Source: UBA6168 sp041392505 (GTDB lineage Bacteria; Bacteroidota; Bacteroidia; Chitinophagales; Saprospiraceae). From it: a stretch of DNA of 64,000 bases. The stretch's first letter is position 1, and each line of letters starts with the position of its first letter. Below the pieces are notes generated by a model, which was not told where the DNA came from, made no database searches, and saw only the letters and a program-made list of their open reading frames with translations. This document shows, piece by piece, positions 34,085 to 45,290 of the stretch. A program made the position numbers and the translations under genes. The DNA lies in assembly GCA_041392505.1 (NCBI GenBank), contig JAWKLX010000018.1, positions 62,001 to 126,000 of the forward strand. The letters run 5' to 3'.

Positions 34085-36004
34085 ATGATCATCCGACCAC
34101 TCCAGTTTGCCCTGGCCTGCCTGATTTTTGGCAGCACTTTACAAGCCCAATCAATTATCCCCATCCAAAAGTCTGCGTCCTTTTGGCAACCACAGAAAAA
34201 GGAATTTCACCCAACGGGTGAGCCTACTGCGAGCCACCCCACCCCTACCCTGCAACCTCATTTCCAAAAAAATACTGTAGGCTTTCGCACGGAAACAGAG
34301 CAGATTATTGGCAATACGGTCTATGATCTTCAGACCAACGCAACCATGATGAACAGGCTTTTCCGTTGGCCGGACGGCCAAATGAGCGCAGTGTGGACAC
34401 AAGGTTTTAACAGTTCCAACAACTACCCCGACAGGGGCACTGGCTACAACCATTTCGATGGCAATTCGTGGGGCATAGAGCCTGCCGAACGCTTGGAATC
34501 TTCCTTGCGCACCGGATGGCCCAGCATTGTCGGCAACGGCGCTGGTGACGAAACGGTGCTTTGCCATGATTTTGAGACTTCGGTGCTGCACCAGCTGAGC
34601 AGGGATGCTGGCAACCCAAACTGGACAGAAACCGACATTAGCTCTATTACACCCGTAGGCGTCGTCTGGCCTCGGTTGGCCATTGGTGGCAGCAATGGCA
34701 ACACGTTACATGCCATCGCCATTGCACCGCCGGTGATCAGTGATGGGGAAATTTACAAAGGCATGGATGGGCACATCCTTTACTACCGCTCGTTGGATGG
34801 TGGGGAAAACTGGGACATCAAAGACATGGTTATCCCGGGGTTAGACAGCACCACCGCTAAATTCCACAGCTCAGACGCCTACGCCGTCGAAGCGAAGGGC
34901 GATGTAGTCGTGGTCGCTCATTTTTCGGAATGGAACGATGTCACCATCCACAAATCAACCGACAATGGCGATACCTGGACGACCACCATCGTCAATGATT
35001 TTCCGCTCAGTCCCGACCAAATAGAAGATTATACGGTGGACGACCTTCCACCTCCTACCCCTAACCAACCCGACCCAAGGGCCATTTTAACATCTGATGG
35101 TTCTGGAGCGATCCTCATTGACAACAATGACCAAGTCCATGTCTTTTATGGAAAAATGTACGTGCAGGATTTCATGCCGGGTTCTTGGACTTATTATCCA
35201 GGTACCAGCGGCATCATGTACTGGAACGAATCCTTTAAGTCTGAATCACCGGTTCAGATTGCGGAGCTGATAGATGCCAACGGGAACGGCATTTTTGACG
35301 TGGCTTCTATTACGGAGTTTGGGGAATATGGGACTTCGCTGACCTCCTTCCCAAGTGCGGGGGTGGATGCCGACAATAATATCTATCTCGTTTATTCCGG
35401 CCTCACCGAAAATTTTATAAGCCAATTCGCCGTACCTAACCAGCAGTATTTGCGGCATATTTATGCTGTTACGTCTAAGGACGGGGGCGACACCTGGACT
35501 TCCCCATTTGACCTCACCAATGAAAATTATTCGTTCGACCCCGGATTGTTGGAGCTGGAAGAAGTGGTCTTCCCTTCCGTCGCCCGGTTGGTTGATGATA
35601 AATTGCATGTCATTTATCAGTTCGATTTTGAACCGGGTTTGTCCGTTCAAGGCGATGGAGATCCAGCTTTTAATAATTTCATTGGCTATCTCGGCGTAGA
35701 TGTGGAAGACCTTGGTGTAGCAAGTTCGGTCAAGTCTGTCCCTCCCAGCGATTTTGCGATGCAGCTTTCCCCTAATCCAGCCGCTTCGCAGGTGCGGGTC
35801 AGTTTTGATTTGCCAACAGCCGCCAAAACCAGTGTGACCCTGTTGAATGCCCTTGGCCAACAATTGCTCCACCGCGAATTGGGCGACCAGACAGCAGGAG
35901 CTTTTTCCACCCAACTCGACTTGAGCAACTTAAGCAGTGGTATTTATTTTGTAAAACTAACGGCAGGGGAGGTGGCGGCCACCCAGCGGGTGGTGAAGCG
36001 GTAA
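34085..36004 (+). CDS. Secreted sialidase-fold (BNR-type) protein with T9SS sorting domain
   Basis: 639 residues with signal peptide (LQFALACLIFGSTLQAQ). Asp-box-like BNR motifs (YRSLDGGENWDIKD, HKSTDNGDTWTTT, TSKDGGDTWTSP) spread over about 100-500 mark a six-bladed propeller of the exo-alpha-sialidase superfamily. The catalytic arginine triad and Tyr/Glu pair cannot be assigned by eye, so glycosidase activity is uncertain and a binding role is equally likely. The end is a type A sorting domain (FAMQLSPNPAASQVRVSFDL ... LSSGIYFVKLTAGEV). It is monocistronic, with a hairpin terminator downstream at 36118. Confidence 0.85.
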   Translation: MIIRPLQFALACLIFGSTLQAQSIIPIQKSASFWQPQKKEFHPTGEPTASHPTPTLQPHFQKNTVGFRTETEQIIGNTVYDLQTNATMMNRLFRWPDGQMSAVWTQGFNSSNNYPDRGTGYNHFDGNSWGIEPAERLESSLRTGWPSIVGNGAGDETVLCHDFETSVLHQLSRDAGNPNWTETDISSITPVGVVWPRLAIGGSNGNTLHAIAIAPPVISDGEIYKGMDGHILYYRSLDGGENWDIKDMVIPGLDSTTAKFHSSDAYAVEAKGDVVVVAHFSEWNDVTIHKSTDNGDTWTTTIVNDFPLSPDQIEDYTVDDLPPPTPNQPDPRAILTSDGSGAILIDNNDQVHVFYGKMYVQDFMPGSWTYYPGTSGIMYWNESFKSESPVQIAELIDANGNGIFDVASITEFGEYGTSLTSFPSAGVDADNNIYLVYSGLTENFISQFAVPNQQYLRHIYAVTSKDGGDTWTSPFDLTNENYSFDPGLLELEEVVFPSVARLVDDKLHVIYQFDFEPGLSVQGDGDPAFNNFIGYLGVDVEDLGVASSVKSVPPSDFAMQLSPNPAASQVRVSFDLPTAAKTSVTLLNALGQQLLHRELGDQTAGAFSTQLDLSNLSSGIYFVKLTAGEVAATQRVVKR

Positions 36005-36117
36005 TAACTTTGAAGCAAATTGTAAAATTCTAATTTGAAAAAATAACCTATTCTCCATACGGGTCATATAGTTTTTCAAACCTTTAGGATTGCTTCCCTC
36101 GGACGTTCAGAATTACT

Positions 36118-36157
36118 AATGTTCTGTGTCGGTCACCGGATCGGCACAGAACATTTT
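36118..36157 (+). terminator. Hairpin terminator
   Basis: AATGTTCTGTGTCGGTC pairs with GATCGGCACAGAACATT around a short loop and is followed by TTTTCCCCC. It lies 114 bp after the stop of the BNR protein gene. Confidence 0.75.
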
Positions 36158-36323
36158 CCCCCATAGAAAAACCTCCCACCTATTTTATTATTCAAAGTGT
36201 TTGATAAATCTATCAACTGTCACAGCCACACATTGGGCCTGACTTTTTTATTGAGCATGGTTTGCTATCTTGGTGTCTTATTTTAATATTGTTCCTAAAG
36301 TTTATAATAAACCAATCCTTAAT

Positions 36324-39300
36324 ATGCCAACTCGATCTCTCCACTTTTCAAGTGATATTTCCATCAAGATTTTCTTATTATTATTTTTATTCGTCCCAAG
36401 TCTCGGATTTGGCCAATTGTTGTTTAGTCCTAAAAATCTGATCATTAAAGGCCATGCAGAATCTTTTTCTGCTAAGCCATTCGACGTGGACAATGACGGA
36501 GATTTGGATGTTTTAGCGGCCTTGTACCTGGACAACCTCCTTGTTTGGTACGAGAATCTGGACGGCAACGGCAATTTTGACAAACAGAAAATTATTTCAA
36601 CTGACCATGACTTCCCAAGGATAATTGAAACTGCCGATTTGGATGGTGATGGAGATGAAGACCTGATTGTAGGATCAAATGACTTAAAATTGGTTTGGTA
36701 TGAAAACGAAGACGGTAAAGGTTCTTTTGGAAATCAGCAGTCTATCGCTGAAGTGACGTATAATGTAATATCCTTACAAGCCGCCGATATAGATGGGGAT
36801 GGTGATAAAGACTTGCTCACGCATACAGGAATAGATGTTGTTTGGTATGAAAATGAAGACGGGTCTGGCAATTTTGGCTTAGAAAAAAAAGTATCCACAA
36901 CAATATTGACTCAAATCAAATCTGTGTCTGCAGGCGATTTGGACGGGGATGATGACCTTGACGTTATAGTTGCTGCTAATTTCAGCAACAAAATGGGTTG
37001 GTATGAAAACCTGGACGGCAAGGGGGCTTTTGGGCCTATCAAAACGCTGACCCAACAAAATGACCCACGCTTGGCTTTACCTGCCGACATAGACCAAGAC
37101 GGTGATTTAGATATTATCGCTGCAGCCAACAACAAATTGTCTTGGTACGAAAACCTTAATGGTGCCGGAAATTTTGGCCAATTGCATATTGTTTCTGACA
37201 CTGCCAATTTCATAGAATTTGTCAATATTTTGGACGTGGACGGGGATGGTGATTTGGATTTGGCTGCCACTACCCCCGGTAATAAAACTTTCAGTTGGTT
37301 CGAAAATGAAGATGGCATGGGGAATTTCGGAGCAGAGCATTTGATTCAAGATTTAGTAAACGATGCAAAATTTATGGTCGGCGGAGATTTCGACGGGGAC
37401 AGCGACATGGACTTTTTGGCCAGCTGCTATTTCTGTGAAGACAAGATAGTCTGGTATGAAAATGAAGATGGCGAGGGCACTTTTGGTACACTTAATCCAA
37501 TCTCGGTTCAGGCAGAGGGCCTCACCCATGTACTGCTAACCGACATCAATGGGGATGGAAATACCGATGTATTAACGACTTCCCAAAATGATGACAAGGT
37601 GGCTTGGTATGAAAATACAGATGGTGCAGAAGATTTTTCAAAACAAAAAATTATTTCAACCGAGGTAAACGGGTGTTCGCATGCTGTTTCGGCAGATTTT
37701 GATGGGGATGGTGATTTGGATATCGTAGCCTCGGCTACCTTTGACCATCAAGTCCTATGGTTTGAAAATGAGGATGGAAAAGGTGAATTTGGTGGAAAAC
37801 TGATCATAGCCGATACTGTTGTCCAGCCAAAATTTGTAAACGCCACCGACATTGATGGGGACGGTGATCTGGATGTATTAGTCGCCGCTTCCGGAGAGGA
37901 TAAAATACTGTGGTATGAAAATGAAGATGGTGAAGGTACTTTTGGTAATAGGCAGACAATCGCTTCGGGCATTAATGGGGTGAATATCGTTTACACTGCT
38001 GATTTGGATGGCGACGGATTGAAAGATGTCGTTTCTGGTTCTCTAACTGATTACAAAATTTATTGGCAAAAGAATGAAAATGGCTTAGGGAGCTTCACTG
38101 TCCCCCAATTGGTTACTGATCAAGCAAAGCTCGTGTACCGAATTGAGATCGTTGACCTGGATTCTGACGGTGATCTGGATTTTGTCTGTGTTGACCGACT
38201 TGACAATAAAGTGCTTTGGCTGGAAAATGTGGATGGCTTGGGAAATTTTGGCGACCCTATCGTTCTTTTTGACCAGTCAGGACTCAGGGTCAGAGCGCAT
38301 ACTTTTGATGTTGATTCGGATGGCGATTATGACATTATCTTTGCCATAGAGGGTCAGCTTTACTTAAAATGGTTAGAGAACGAGGATGGGCATGCTACTT
38401 TTGGCCCATTTCTCCAAACTTCGGCAGAGAGTTCTGGCATAATGCTGTCTGACGACTTAGACAAAGATGGTGATCTCGACCTGATAGGCACTTCGACGGA
38501 TGAAGTTTTCTGGTTCGAGAACTTTCTGGGACAACCTGTTTTATCTGGTACTTGCTATTTCGACCAAAACGAAAATAAACTGCGAGACCCGAATGAAATA
38601 GGCCTGCTCAATCATCCAGTTGCCATTAGTCCGGAAGCCCAATTCAGCTTTACCAATGCACAAGGCGAATACAAATTTGTAGTCGAACCTGGTGATTATA
38701 CCATCTCCGCACAACCAGCATTTCCTTGGCAGCTTACCAATGACTCGCCCACGTACGATGTATCCTTATCCTTGCAAAATCCACTCGTCACGGATTTGGA
38801 TTTCGGAATGACCCCAGTGCAAGAAATAAAATCTATATCGGCGACCCTCACCACTGCAACGACTCGCTGTGGTTTTCAGGTGCCCTTTTGGGTTAGTTTC
38901 GAAAATACAGGAACCACTTTTTTCTCAGGATACATTGCGCTCGATGTCGACCCTTTGACGACTTTTATTTCTGCTGTGCCGCCGCCAGATTCGGTAGAAA
39001 ACAGTACTCTGTTTTGGCGCTACGAAGACCTACCTCCTTCCTACTCAAAAAACATCGACCTGATCATCCAAGTGCCAAATGCCGATTTTATCGGTGATAC
39101 TCTTTTTTATTCGACCACCACGTATATCGAAGATGGTCAAGGTGTTCTGCAAGAAAATGAGCAGAAAGAACATTATTCCATCATTTCCTGCGCCTTCGAC
39201 CCCAACGATAAACTGGTTCGCCCCGAAGGCATCCAAGATCCAAAATACACCCTATTTGGAGAAGAGTTGGAATACACGGTGCGCTTTCAAAACACTGGTA

Positions 39301-39899
39301 CGGATACCGCCTTCACCGTCCGCATCGAGGATCAATTGGACACCGATTTGGATTGGGCCACCTTCCGCCCTATTGCTGCTAGTCATGACTTTGAAACCAG
39401 GCTATACGCCAATGGCTTAGTAGAATTTTTATTTAATAACATCCTCCTTCCTGATAGTACAGTCAACGAACCCGCCAGCCATGGCTTTGTGAAATATCGC
39501 ATTCAACATTTAGCTAACCTACCGGAAAACACTGAAATCAATAACACCGCAAATATCTTCTTTGACTTCAATCCACCCATCCAGACCAATTCAACTTTGA
39601 ACACCTTGGTTTCTGAACTGCCTACCGGTGTGGACGACCCAATCCGGGAAATCAAAGTAACAGCCTACCCAAACCCTTTTAATGAATTCACCACTATCCA
39701 GATCAGCGGTTTGCCATTTAACACAGGTATGAATTTACAGCTTCACCATAGTAGTGGGCAATTGGTCAAAAGTTTTGAGTTAGGGGGGCGTTCCAGTTTA
39801 CTCATCAGCAGCGAGAATCTGCCAACTGGGCTTTACATTTATTCAATCACTGGCCCTTCGGGGATAGATTTGGCACGTGGGAAGTTGGTGAAGCAATAG
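36324..39899 (+). CDS. FG-GAP/VCBS repeat protein with DUF11-like domain and T9SS sorting domain
   Basis: 1191 residues from the ATG at 36324 (MPTRSLHFSSDISIKIFLLL); the frame upstream only offers a TTG and lies before the signal peptide. About fourteen FG-GAP repeats (about 35-750) share the pattern DxDGDGDLDxxxA ... WYENEDGxGxF; the Asp-rich loops bind calcium. A prealbumin-like domain (SGTCYFDQNENKLRDPNEIG) and a DUF11-like domain (YTVRFQNTGTDTAFTVRIEDQLDTDLDW, FDPNDKLVRPEG) follow, then the sorting domain (VTAYPNPFNEFTTIQI ... PTGLYIYSI). It is a large surface or secreted adhesin-like protein. The repeats are very regular and prone to recombination. Confidence 0.92.
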   Translation: MPTRSLHFSSDISIKIFLLLFLFVPSLGFGQLLFSPKNLIIKGHAESFSAKPFDVDNDGDLDVLAALYLDNLLVWYENLDGNGNFDKQKIISTDHDFPRIIETADLDGDGDEDLIVGSNDLKLVWYENEDGKGSFGNQQSIAEVTYNVISLQAADIDGDGDKDLLTHTGIDVVWYENEDGSGNFGLEKKVSTTILTQIKSVSAGDLDGDDDLDVIVAANFSNKMGWYENLDGKGAFGPIKTLTQQNDPRLALPADIDQDGDLDIIAAANNKLSWYENLNGAGNFGQLHIVSDTANFIEFVNILDVDGDGDLDLAATTPGNKTFSWFENEDGMGNFGAEHLIQDLVNDAKFMVGGDFDGDSDMDFLASCYFCEDKIVWYENEDGEGTFGTLNPISVQAEGLTHVLLTDINGDGNTDVLTTSQNDDKVAWYENTDGAEDFSKQKIISTEVNGCSHAVSADFDGDGDLDIVASATFDHQVLWFENEDGKGEFGGKLIIADTVVQPKFVNATDIDGDGDLDVLVAASGEDKILWYENEDGEGTFGNRQTIASGINGVNIVYTADLDGDGLKDVVSGSLTDYKIYWQKNENGLGSFTVPQLVTDQAKLVYRIEIVDLDSDGDLDFVCVDRLDNKVLWLENVDGLGNFGDPIVLFDQSGLRVRAHTFDVDSDGDYDIIFAIEGQLYLKWLENEDGHATFGPFLQTSAESSGIMLSDDLDKDGDLDLIGTSTDEVFWFENFLGQPVLSGTCYFDQNENKLRDPNEIGLLNHPVAISPEAQFSFTNAQGEYKFVVEPGDYTISAQPAFPWQLTNDSPTYDVSLSLQNPLVTDLDFGMTPVQEIKSISATLTTATTRCGFQVPFWVSFENTGTTFFSGYIALDVDPLTTFISAVPPPDSVENSTLFWRYEDLPPSYSKNIDLIIQVPNADFIGDTLFYSTTTYIEDGQGVLQENEQKEHYSIISCAFDPNDKLVRPEGIQDPKYTLFGEELEYTVRFQNTGTDTAFTVRIEDQLDTDLDWATFRPIAASHDFETRLYANGLVEFLFNNILLPDSTVNEPASHGFVKYRIQHLANLPENTEINNTANIFFDFNPPIQTNSTLNTLVSELPTGVDDPIREIKVTAYPNPFNEFTTIQISGLPFNTGMNLQLHHSSGQLVKSFELGGRSSLLISSENLPTGLYIYSITGPSGIDLARGKLVKQ

Positions 39900-39990
39900 A
39901 TGCCAAGTGATCCGAATAGCATTCGGCCCGGAATTAATGAAGTTTGATTCATCGCTACATGAGCTATTTTATTCAAACATGAGCCATCAC

Positions 39991-40731
39991 CTACAACAAC
40001 TTCACCTGTTCAAAAAAACGTTTCCGATAACTGGCTCCGACCGGGATTTCTTTTTCTCCAATATATATCATATTTCCATTGATACTTTGGATGTATTGAA
40101 GTCCAACAATAAAAGACCGGTGCACGCGCATGAATTTATCAGTGGGTAATTCTTCTTCCATTTTATTCATGGTTTGATTGGTCACATATCTTCGTTCGGC
40201 AGTGTGGATTGCAACATATTCCCGCATGCTTTCCACATACCATATTTCATCCAACGCCACCTTTTCCATTTTATAATTGGTGCGGACAAAAAAATGATCG
40301 GCCGATTTTTCCGCAGTCTCTTCCGTTATTTTAGTGGGTTGGTTTATTTCTTCCGAGGGAGGGGGATTTTTAAGGTTTATTATTTCTGTGCACTTATTGA
40401 CCGCCTGTAAAAACCGTTCGAAAGAAAAGGGTTTCACCAAATAATCGGTAACGTCCAATGCAAAACCTTCCACCGCATATTCCCGGTAGGCCGTGGTCAA
40501 AACCACCTGTGGTTTTTCTTTTAAAACTTTTAATAGTTCCAGCCCGGTAAGGTCGGGCATTTGAATGTCCAGAAATAATAAATCAATTTTATTTTCTTGT
40601 AAAGCAGCGATGGCCTGCATGGCATTTTCACAAGCAGCTATTAATTTTAAATGGGGCAATTTATCAATATAGGCAGCCAATAATTTTAAGGCTGGCCGTT
40701 CATCGTCAACAATGAGGCAATTATATTTCAT
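39991..40731 (-). CDS. LytTR-type response regulator
   Basis: 246 residues. The receiver domain (1-120) has the acidic pocket VDDE, phosphoacceptor D55 in LLFLDIQMPD, and the conserved lysine in DYLVKPFSFERF. A linker leads to a LytTR DNA-binding domain (about 150-246; DHFFVRTNYKMEKVALDEIWYVES, FMRVHRSFIVGLQYI). It receives phosphate from the overlapping histidine kinase (4-bp ATGA-type overlap) and binds direct-repeat promoters. In Bacteroidota such pairs control varied envelope and surface genes, and the target here is not shown. Confidence 0.95.
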   Translation of the reverse strand: MKYNCLIVDDERPALKLLAAYIDKLPHLKLIAACENAMQAIAALQENKIDLLFLDIQMPDLTGLELLKVLKEKPQVVLTTAYREYAVEGFALDVTDYLVKPFSFERFLQAVNKCTEIINLKNPPPSEEINQPTKITEETAEKSADHFFVRTNYKMEKVALDEIWYVESMREYVAIHTAERRYVTNQTMNKMEEELPTDKFMRVHRSFIVGLQYIQSINGNMIYIGEKEIPVGASYRKRFFEQVKLL

Positions 40732-41762
40732 GGGTTGGATAATTTAATGGTTAAATCCACCGAAAATAAATCAGCTTCTTTTTTTATGATTAAATTATGT
40801 CGCTCGGGAAAAATTAAATTTAACCGATCCCTAATATTCTCCAACCCTACCCCGCCTTTTTCTTTTTTCCCATTTATTTTTTTTAGGGAATTAGCAATAT
40901 GGAAATCCAAGATCCCATTTTCCATTTTTAATTCACTTTTTAGCCAACCATTTTCAGTATCTTCTAAATTACCGTGTTTAAAGGCGTTTTCAAAAAAAGG
41001 GATGAATAACATGGGGCTAATAAAAGCATTGGAAACATTTCCTTTTATTTTAAAATCAATATTCAATTCACCTTCTTTTTTCAATTGTTGCAAATCAATA
41101 TAATTTTTTAAATAATTAATTTCCGCACTCAATTTCACTTGTTCACTTTTACAATCGTACAACATATAGCTCATCATATCAGAGAGCTTTAAAATCATTT
41201 CCGGCGCTTTTTTCGATTCGGTAAATGACAGGGAATAAATGTTGTTCAGGGCATTGAACAAAAAATGCGGATTGACTTGGGCTTTTAAAAACCGTAGTTC
41301 CGCTTCCAGTTGATGGGTTCTGAATTCTGTTTCCAATTCACGTTTTTTAAACCAATTATCAATAAGCCTTAATGGGATAGAAATTAGCAGAAAAAAGGTA
41401 CCACTCAAAAACATACTTCCAAAATAGGTAGGTGTAAAAGTTTTTTCCACCCCCAATTGCATTTCCACGACCAATCCCCAGCCAACAAAAAAACGGATTA
41501 CAGAAGTGGCGGTCAGCAACAAAAAGACCCCGATAGCATATTGAACATATTTTTCCTTTTCAAAATATTTCGGCAGCAGAAAAAATAAATGGCCATAAAC
41601 CAGTATTAAAAAACCGCAAACGTTGACGGCCATTGCTGTGATAACCACCACTCGATCCGGTATAATTTCGTTTAGGACGAATGCGATTAAAGTGGTCAGT
41701 AACAACCAAAACACCAAGTGAACGGCCACTGTCCATTTTCTGTAATTTGTTTTTTCCCCCAT
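40728..41762 (-). CDS. LytS/YehU-like sensor histidine kinase (His_kinase family)
   Basis: 344 residues. Four membrane helices lie within the first 140 residues (VHLVFWLLLTTLIAFVL, VITAMAVNVCGFLILVYG, YAIGVFLLLTATSVIRFFVG, FLSGTFFLLISIPL). A coiled coil follows, then the His_kinase motif LRFLKAQVNPHFLFNALNNI containing the phosphoacceptor histidine. The ATPase part ends with GGVGLENIRDRLNLIFPERH. No extracellular domain is present, so sensing is probably by the membrane helices. It is co-transcribed and translationally coupled with the LytTR regulator. Confidence 0.94.
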   Translation of the reverse strand: MGEKTNYRKWTVAVHLVFWLLLTTLIAFVLNEIIPDRVVVITAMAVNVCGFLILVYGHLFFLLPKYFEKEKYVQYAIGVFLLLTATSVIRFFVGWGLVVEMQLGVEKTFTPTYFGSMFLSGTFFLLISIPLRLIDNWFKKRELETEFRTHQLEAELRFLKAQVNPHFLFNALNNIYSLSFTESKKAPEMILKLSDMMSYMLYDCKSEQVKLSAEINYLKNYIDLQQLKKEGELNIDFKIKGNVSNAFISPMLFIPFFENAFKHGNLEDTENGWLKSELKMENGILDFHIANSLKKINGKKEKGGVGLENIRDRLNLIFPERHNLIIKKEADLFSVDLTIKLSNP

Positions 41763-42045
41763 CGACAGGTATTGGTTTAGGGGGGGTAAGGTACAGATTT
41801 TATTCCCTGCCGACTTGGCCTTTGTTGCAAAATTACCCTTAACACTATGGGCTATTCGGAATTATTTGCCAACAAACTGATTTCTCCCACCAGTACAGGT
41901 AACCCTTCAACGAACTGCTTTTGAGTACTCCTAACATGATTCATGGGAAGAATCCCCCTGTTCGTGGGCTTGATAGACCCGTCTGCGAAAAAGATTTTCT
42001 GTAGCCTCCTCTCCATTCTATTCTTGTCTCACAAAAAAATATGGT

Positions 42046-45000
42046 ATGCAACTGATCCGCCCGATTCTTCTTCGCTTGCTTTTATTTTCCTGCGCCTTTG
42101 TCCTGTCTCAAGGGCTATCTGCAACAACTTTTACTTTTAATGCGGTCTTAGGAGGTGCCTGGACCGACGTGACAAAGTGGACACCCGGTTACCCGGGGAC
42201 AACCATTGGGGCGGCTCATGAGGTCGTTATCTCAGGAACGTTTGGAATTTGTAATGTCAATGTAAATGTCACCATAGAAGGCACAATGACGACTAATTTT
42301 GCCTTGCAAGTGAATAGCGGTAAAACGCTGACCATTGACGGAGGAACTTTCACAAATAACTCCAATGTGGACATTGACGGTGATTTGAATATCCTGAGTG
42401 ACGGGACTTACAACAATGATGGGAATACCGATATCAATTCAGGAGGGCTATTGACCAATGGGGGAACATTCAATAGTAGTGGTACGCTTGGCTTGAATTC
42501 TGGGGGTGTTTTTCAGTTAGATAGCATTTTTACGATAACCAGCAGCACACTGAGTAATGATACCATTAATATCAACGTAACCGGAACCTGAAAATCAACA
42601 ATAGCAGCAGTCTGACCAATAGTGGAACGATAAACCTTGATGGTGATCTGAGAATTAATTCCAATAGCACATTGACCAACACTGGTACACTCGACTTAAA
42701 TTCGGGTGGATTGTTGTTTCTCAACTCGGCCAATGCTACCTGGCCAGTCTTCAGCTGGAACGGTGGAACACTCAAAATCAGCAGCAATTCGGATATCGAT
42801 ATGACAGGGTTAAAATAATCCCTAGTGGAGGAACGCTTGAGATAGTTGGCATCCTAAATATTACCAGGGTATTGACCAACCAAGTACATTGACCAACACA
42901 GGAGAAGTAAACATTGAAGAAGGATTAATCAACTCTGGTACATTGACCAATACAGGTGTACTGAATTTAAATTCGGGGGGAGAGTTGATATTGAAAACAA
43001 ACCCAGCTTCATTGCCTGGCGGCACTTTTAATTGGAATAGTTGGAGTAGGTTGACTATCGGCGATTTGAGCGAGATGACTTTGTCTGGCGCTTTGACCAT
43101 CGAATCAGGAAGGACTTTAAGGGTGAATGGAACTTTGAAATTAAATGCCGCCCTGACAAATAACGGCGTTTTAGAACTTAATTCAGGGGAGAATTGATTT
43201 TAAACACAAACCCGGCTTCATTGCCCGGTGGCATATTTTATTGGAATAGTGGAGGTACCGTAACTATTGGATCTTCGGGCATTTTAACCTTGATAAATAA
43301 TTCATTGACAATAAAGTCTGGAAGGACATTAAAGGTGGAGGGTGAAGTAAAGATAAATTCAAGTGGGATTTTGATTGTCAAAGGCACATTGGATAATATC
43401 TTTGGTACAGTTGATTTAAATTATGGTGGTGAACTGATATTGGACAAAAACCCTACTTACAATATCCCAGGTGGTAACTTTAACTGGAATACCGGAAGCA
43501 CCTTAACCGTTGGTCCAAATGGTCATTTAACAGTTTCCAGTTCAACGACGGTCCCATCAGGCGCTACCCTTCAAGTGGATGGTACTATGCAAATCAATAG
43601 CGCCGCTTTAACCAACAATGGGACTTTGACTAACAATGGAAATATTAAAAATTTTTATTTTTTAAGGAATTACTCTGGAGCCATTTTGAACAACTATGCC
43701 ACATTAAACAACTATAACGGCGGCACCATCAATAATAGCCAAAGCACCATCAATAATTACAGTGACTTGAACAACCAAGGTGAAATAATAAATCGAGACA
43801 ATAGTGATTTCAACATCGAGAATAACGGTACACTGACAAACAATGGAACATTTGACAACTATTCAGGTGGGGATGTTGCAATAAATAGTGGCGGCACATT
43901 TACCAACAATGGTACCATCGACAACACGAGTACGATTAATTTGAATGCAGGTGGTGAACTAATTCTAAATACAAACCTGGCTTCTTTGTTTACTGGTTTT
44001 TTTAATTGGTTGGCTGGTGGAAATGTAACCATTGGCAGCAGTGGGGAATGGACCATTTCAAGTCCATTGGCCATTGAACCGGGGAGTACGTTACAGGTGG
44101 ACGGGGTGCTAATCAATGAAAACATCTTGACCATCAATGGGGTTGTAGAAAATAACGGAACATTCACCACAGCCGGTTATTTGATAAATGGAACGGGCAG
44201 TATCAATGGGAACATCGTCAACAGAGGCACCCTCTCCCCCGGTTCGTCTCCCGGCTGCTTTACCGTTAATGGTGATTTTGAAGCAAATGGCTCAAGTACC
44301 CTTGAAATAGAATTAGCGGATGGCAGCCCTTGTATTGATTATGATCAAATCATCGTAAATGGCGATGCAGCTATCCGTGGCAACATCAACATTTCTTTTC
44401 CATCCGGCACTCCTTCTGCCTCAACCTTCACCATTTTGACCGCAACGGGAAATAAGATTGATAACGCACCAATCATCAACTGGCCAGCAGGTTTCATGGG
44501 GACCGGGGCTTTTGTCGGGGACGAGTACCAGGTTTCTTTCGCCTTGCTCCCGGTCGAGTTGGTCTTTTTTCAAGCTAACAAAAGAGATGAAAACTCAGTC
44601 GAATTAAAATGGCTAACCGCCTCCGAACAAAACAACCGGGGCTTCGACATCCAGCGCTCGAACGATGGCGCAGAGTGGGAAAACATCGGCTTTGTGGAAG
44701 GCGCCGGCACAACCACCGAAGAACGGCATTATTCATTAATCGACCGCCCCAATGCTTCCGGCATTTTTTATTACCGCCTCCGGCAAATGGACTTTGATGG
44801 AAAATCGGAATTCTCGCAGGTGCGTTTGGTGAAGCTGGAAAATGTAGATGCTGAATTTAAAATATTTCCCAACCCAGCTACCTCTTTTATTAATATTCAA
44901 TTGGAAAATAAGTGGGAAGGAGAATTGACCCTTCTCTTGTTGAATTCAATCGGGCAAACAGTGTATGCAGAAAAAAGAAGGAAACCAGACGAATTTGCCA

Positions 45001-45104
45001 ATTGGACAATTGATTTATCTAATTTCTCCAATGGTATTTACCAAGTGATTATTTCTGATGGAAAAAACAACTTGGTAAATTCGGTGATAAAAAGGAAAAA
45101 CTGA
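42046..45104 (+). pseudogene. Large T9SS cargo protein with repetitive beta-solenoid passenger; four frame breaks
   Basis: The combined frames give about 1020 residues: signal peptide (LLRLLLFSCAFVLSQGLSA), then repeats of the kind LTNNGTL, INSGG, GGELILNTNPASLPGG over about 800 residues (predicted beta-solenoid), then the Saprospiria linker domain (LLPVELVFFQANKRDENSVE ... YYRLRQMDF) and a sorting domain (FKIFPNPATSFINIQL). Frames break near 42584, 42822, 42880 and 43190. Each is repaired by adding one base to a short run (C, T, C and G), and the protein sequence continues smoothly across each. The gene may therefore be intact in the organism. Confidence 0.8.
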
Positions 45105-45290
45105 TTTGCAGATCAAGGGCTTTCACTTAAAAATTGGAGTGCCGAGCAGACTCCTGCAAAAAGTCTTGAAAATGCTCCGGCCCGCATAAAAAGGTGTTTT
45201 TGGCCCCTTGAGTGACATCAGTTAGCAAACTAATATCACTTTTTCAGCGCTCTACTGAAACTTATCCACCGCTTCGCAAGTTGTTAAGCG

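Noticed and set aside
34085..36004. Firm call of sialidase enzyme
   Set aside because: Asp-box motifs are present but the catalytic arginines, Tyr and Glu could not be assigned, so only the fold is claimed.
45120..45200. Possible fifth copy of family A (GCCGAGCAGACTCC, GGCCCGCAT)
   Set aside because: Only short fragments match. The central hairpin and end sequences are missing, so it could be chance.
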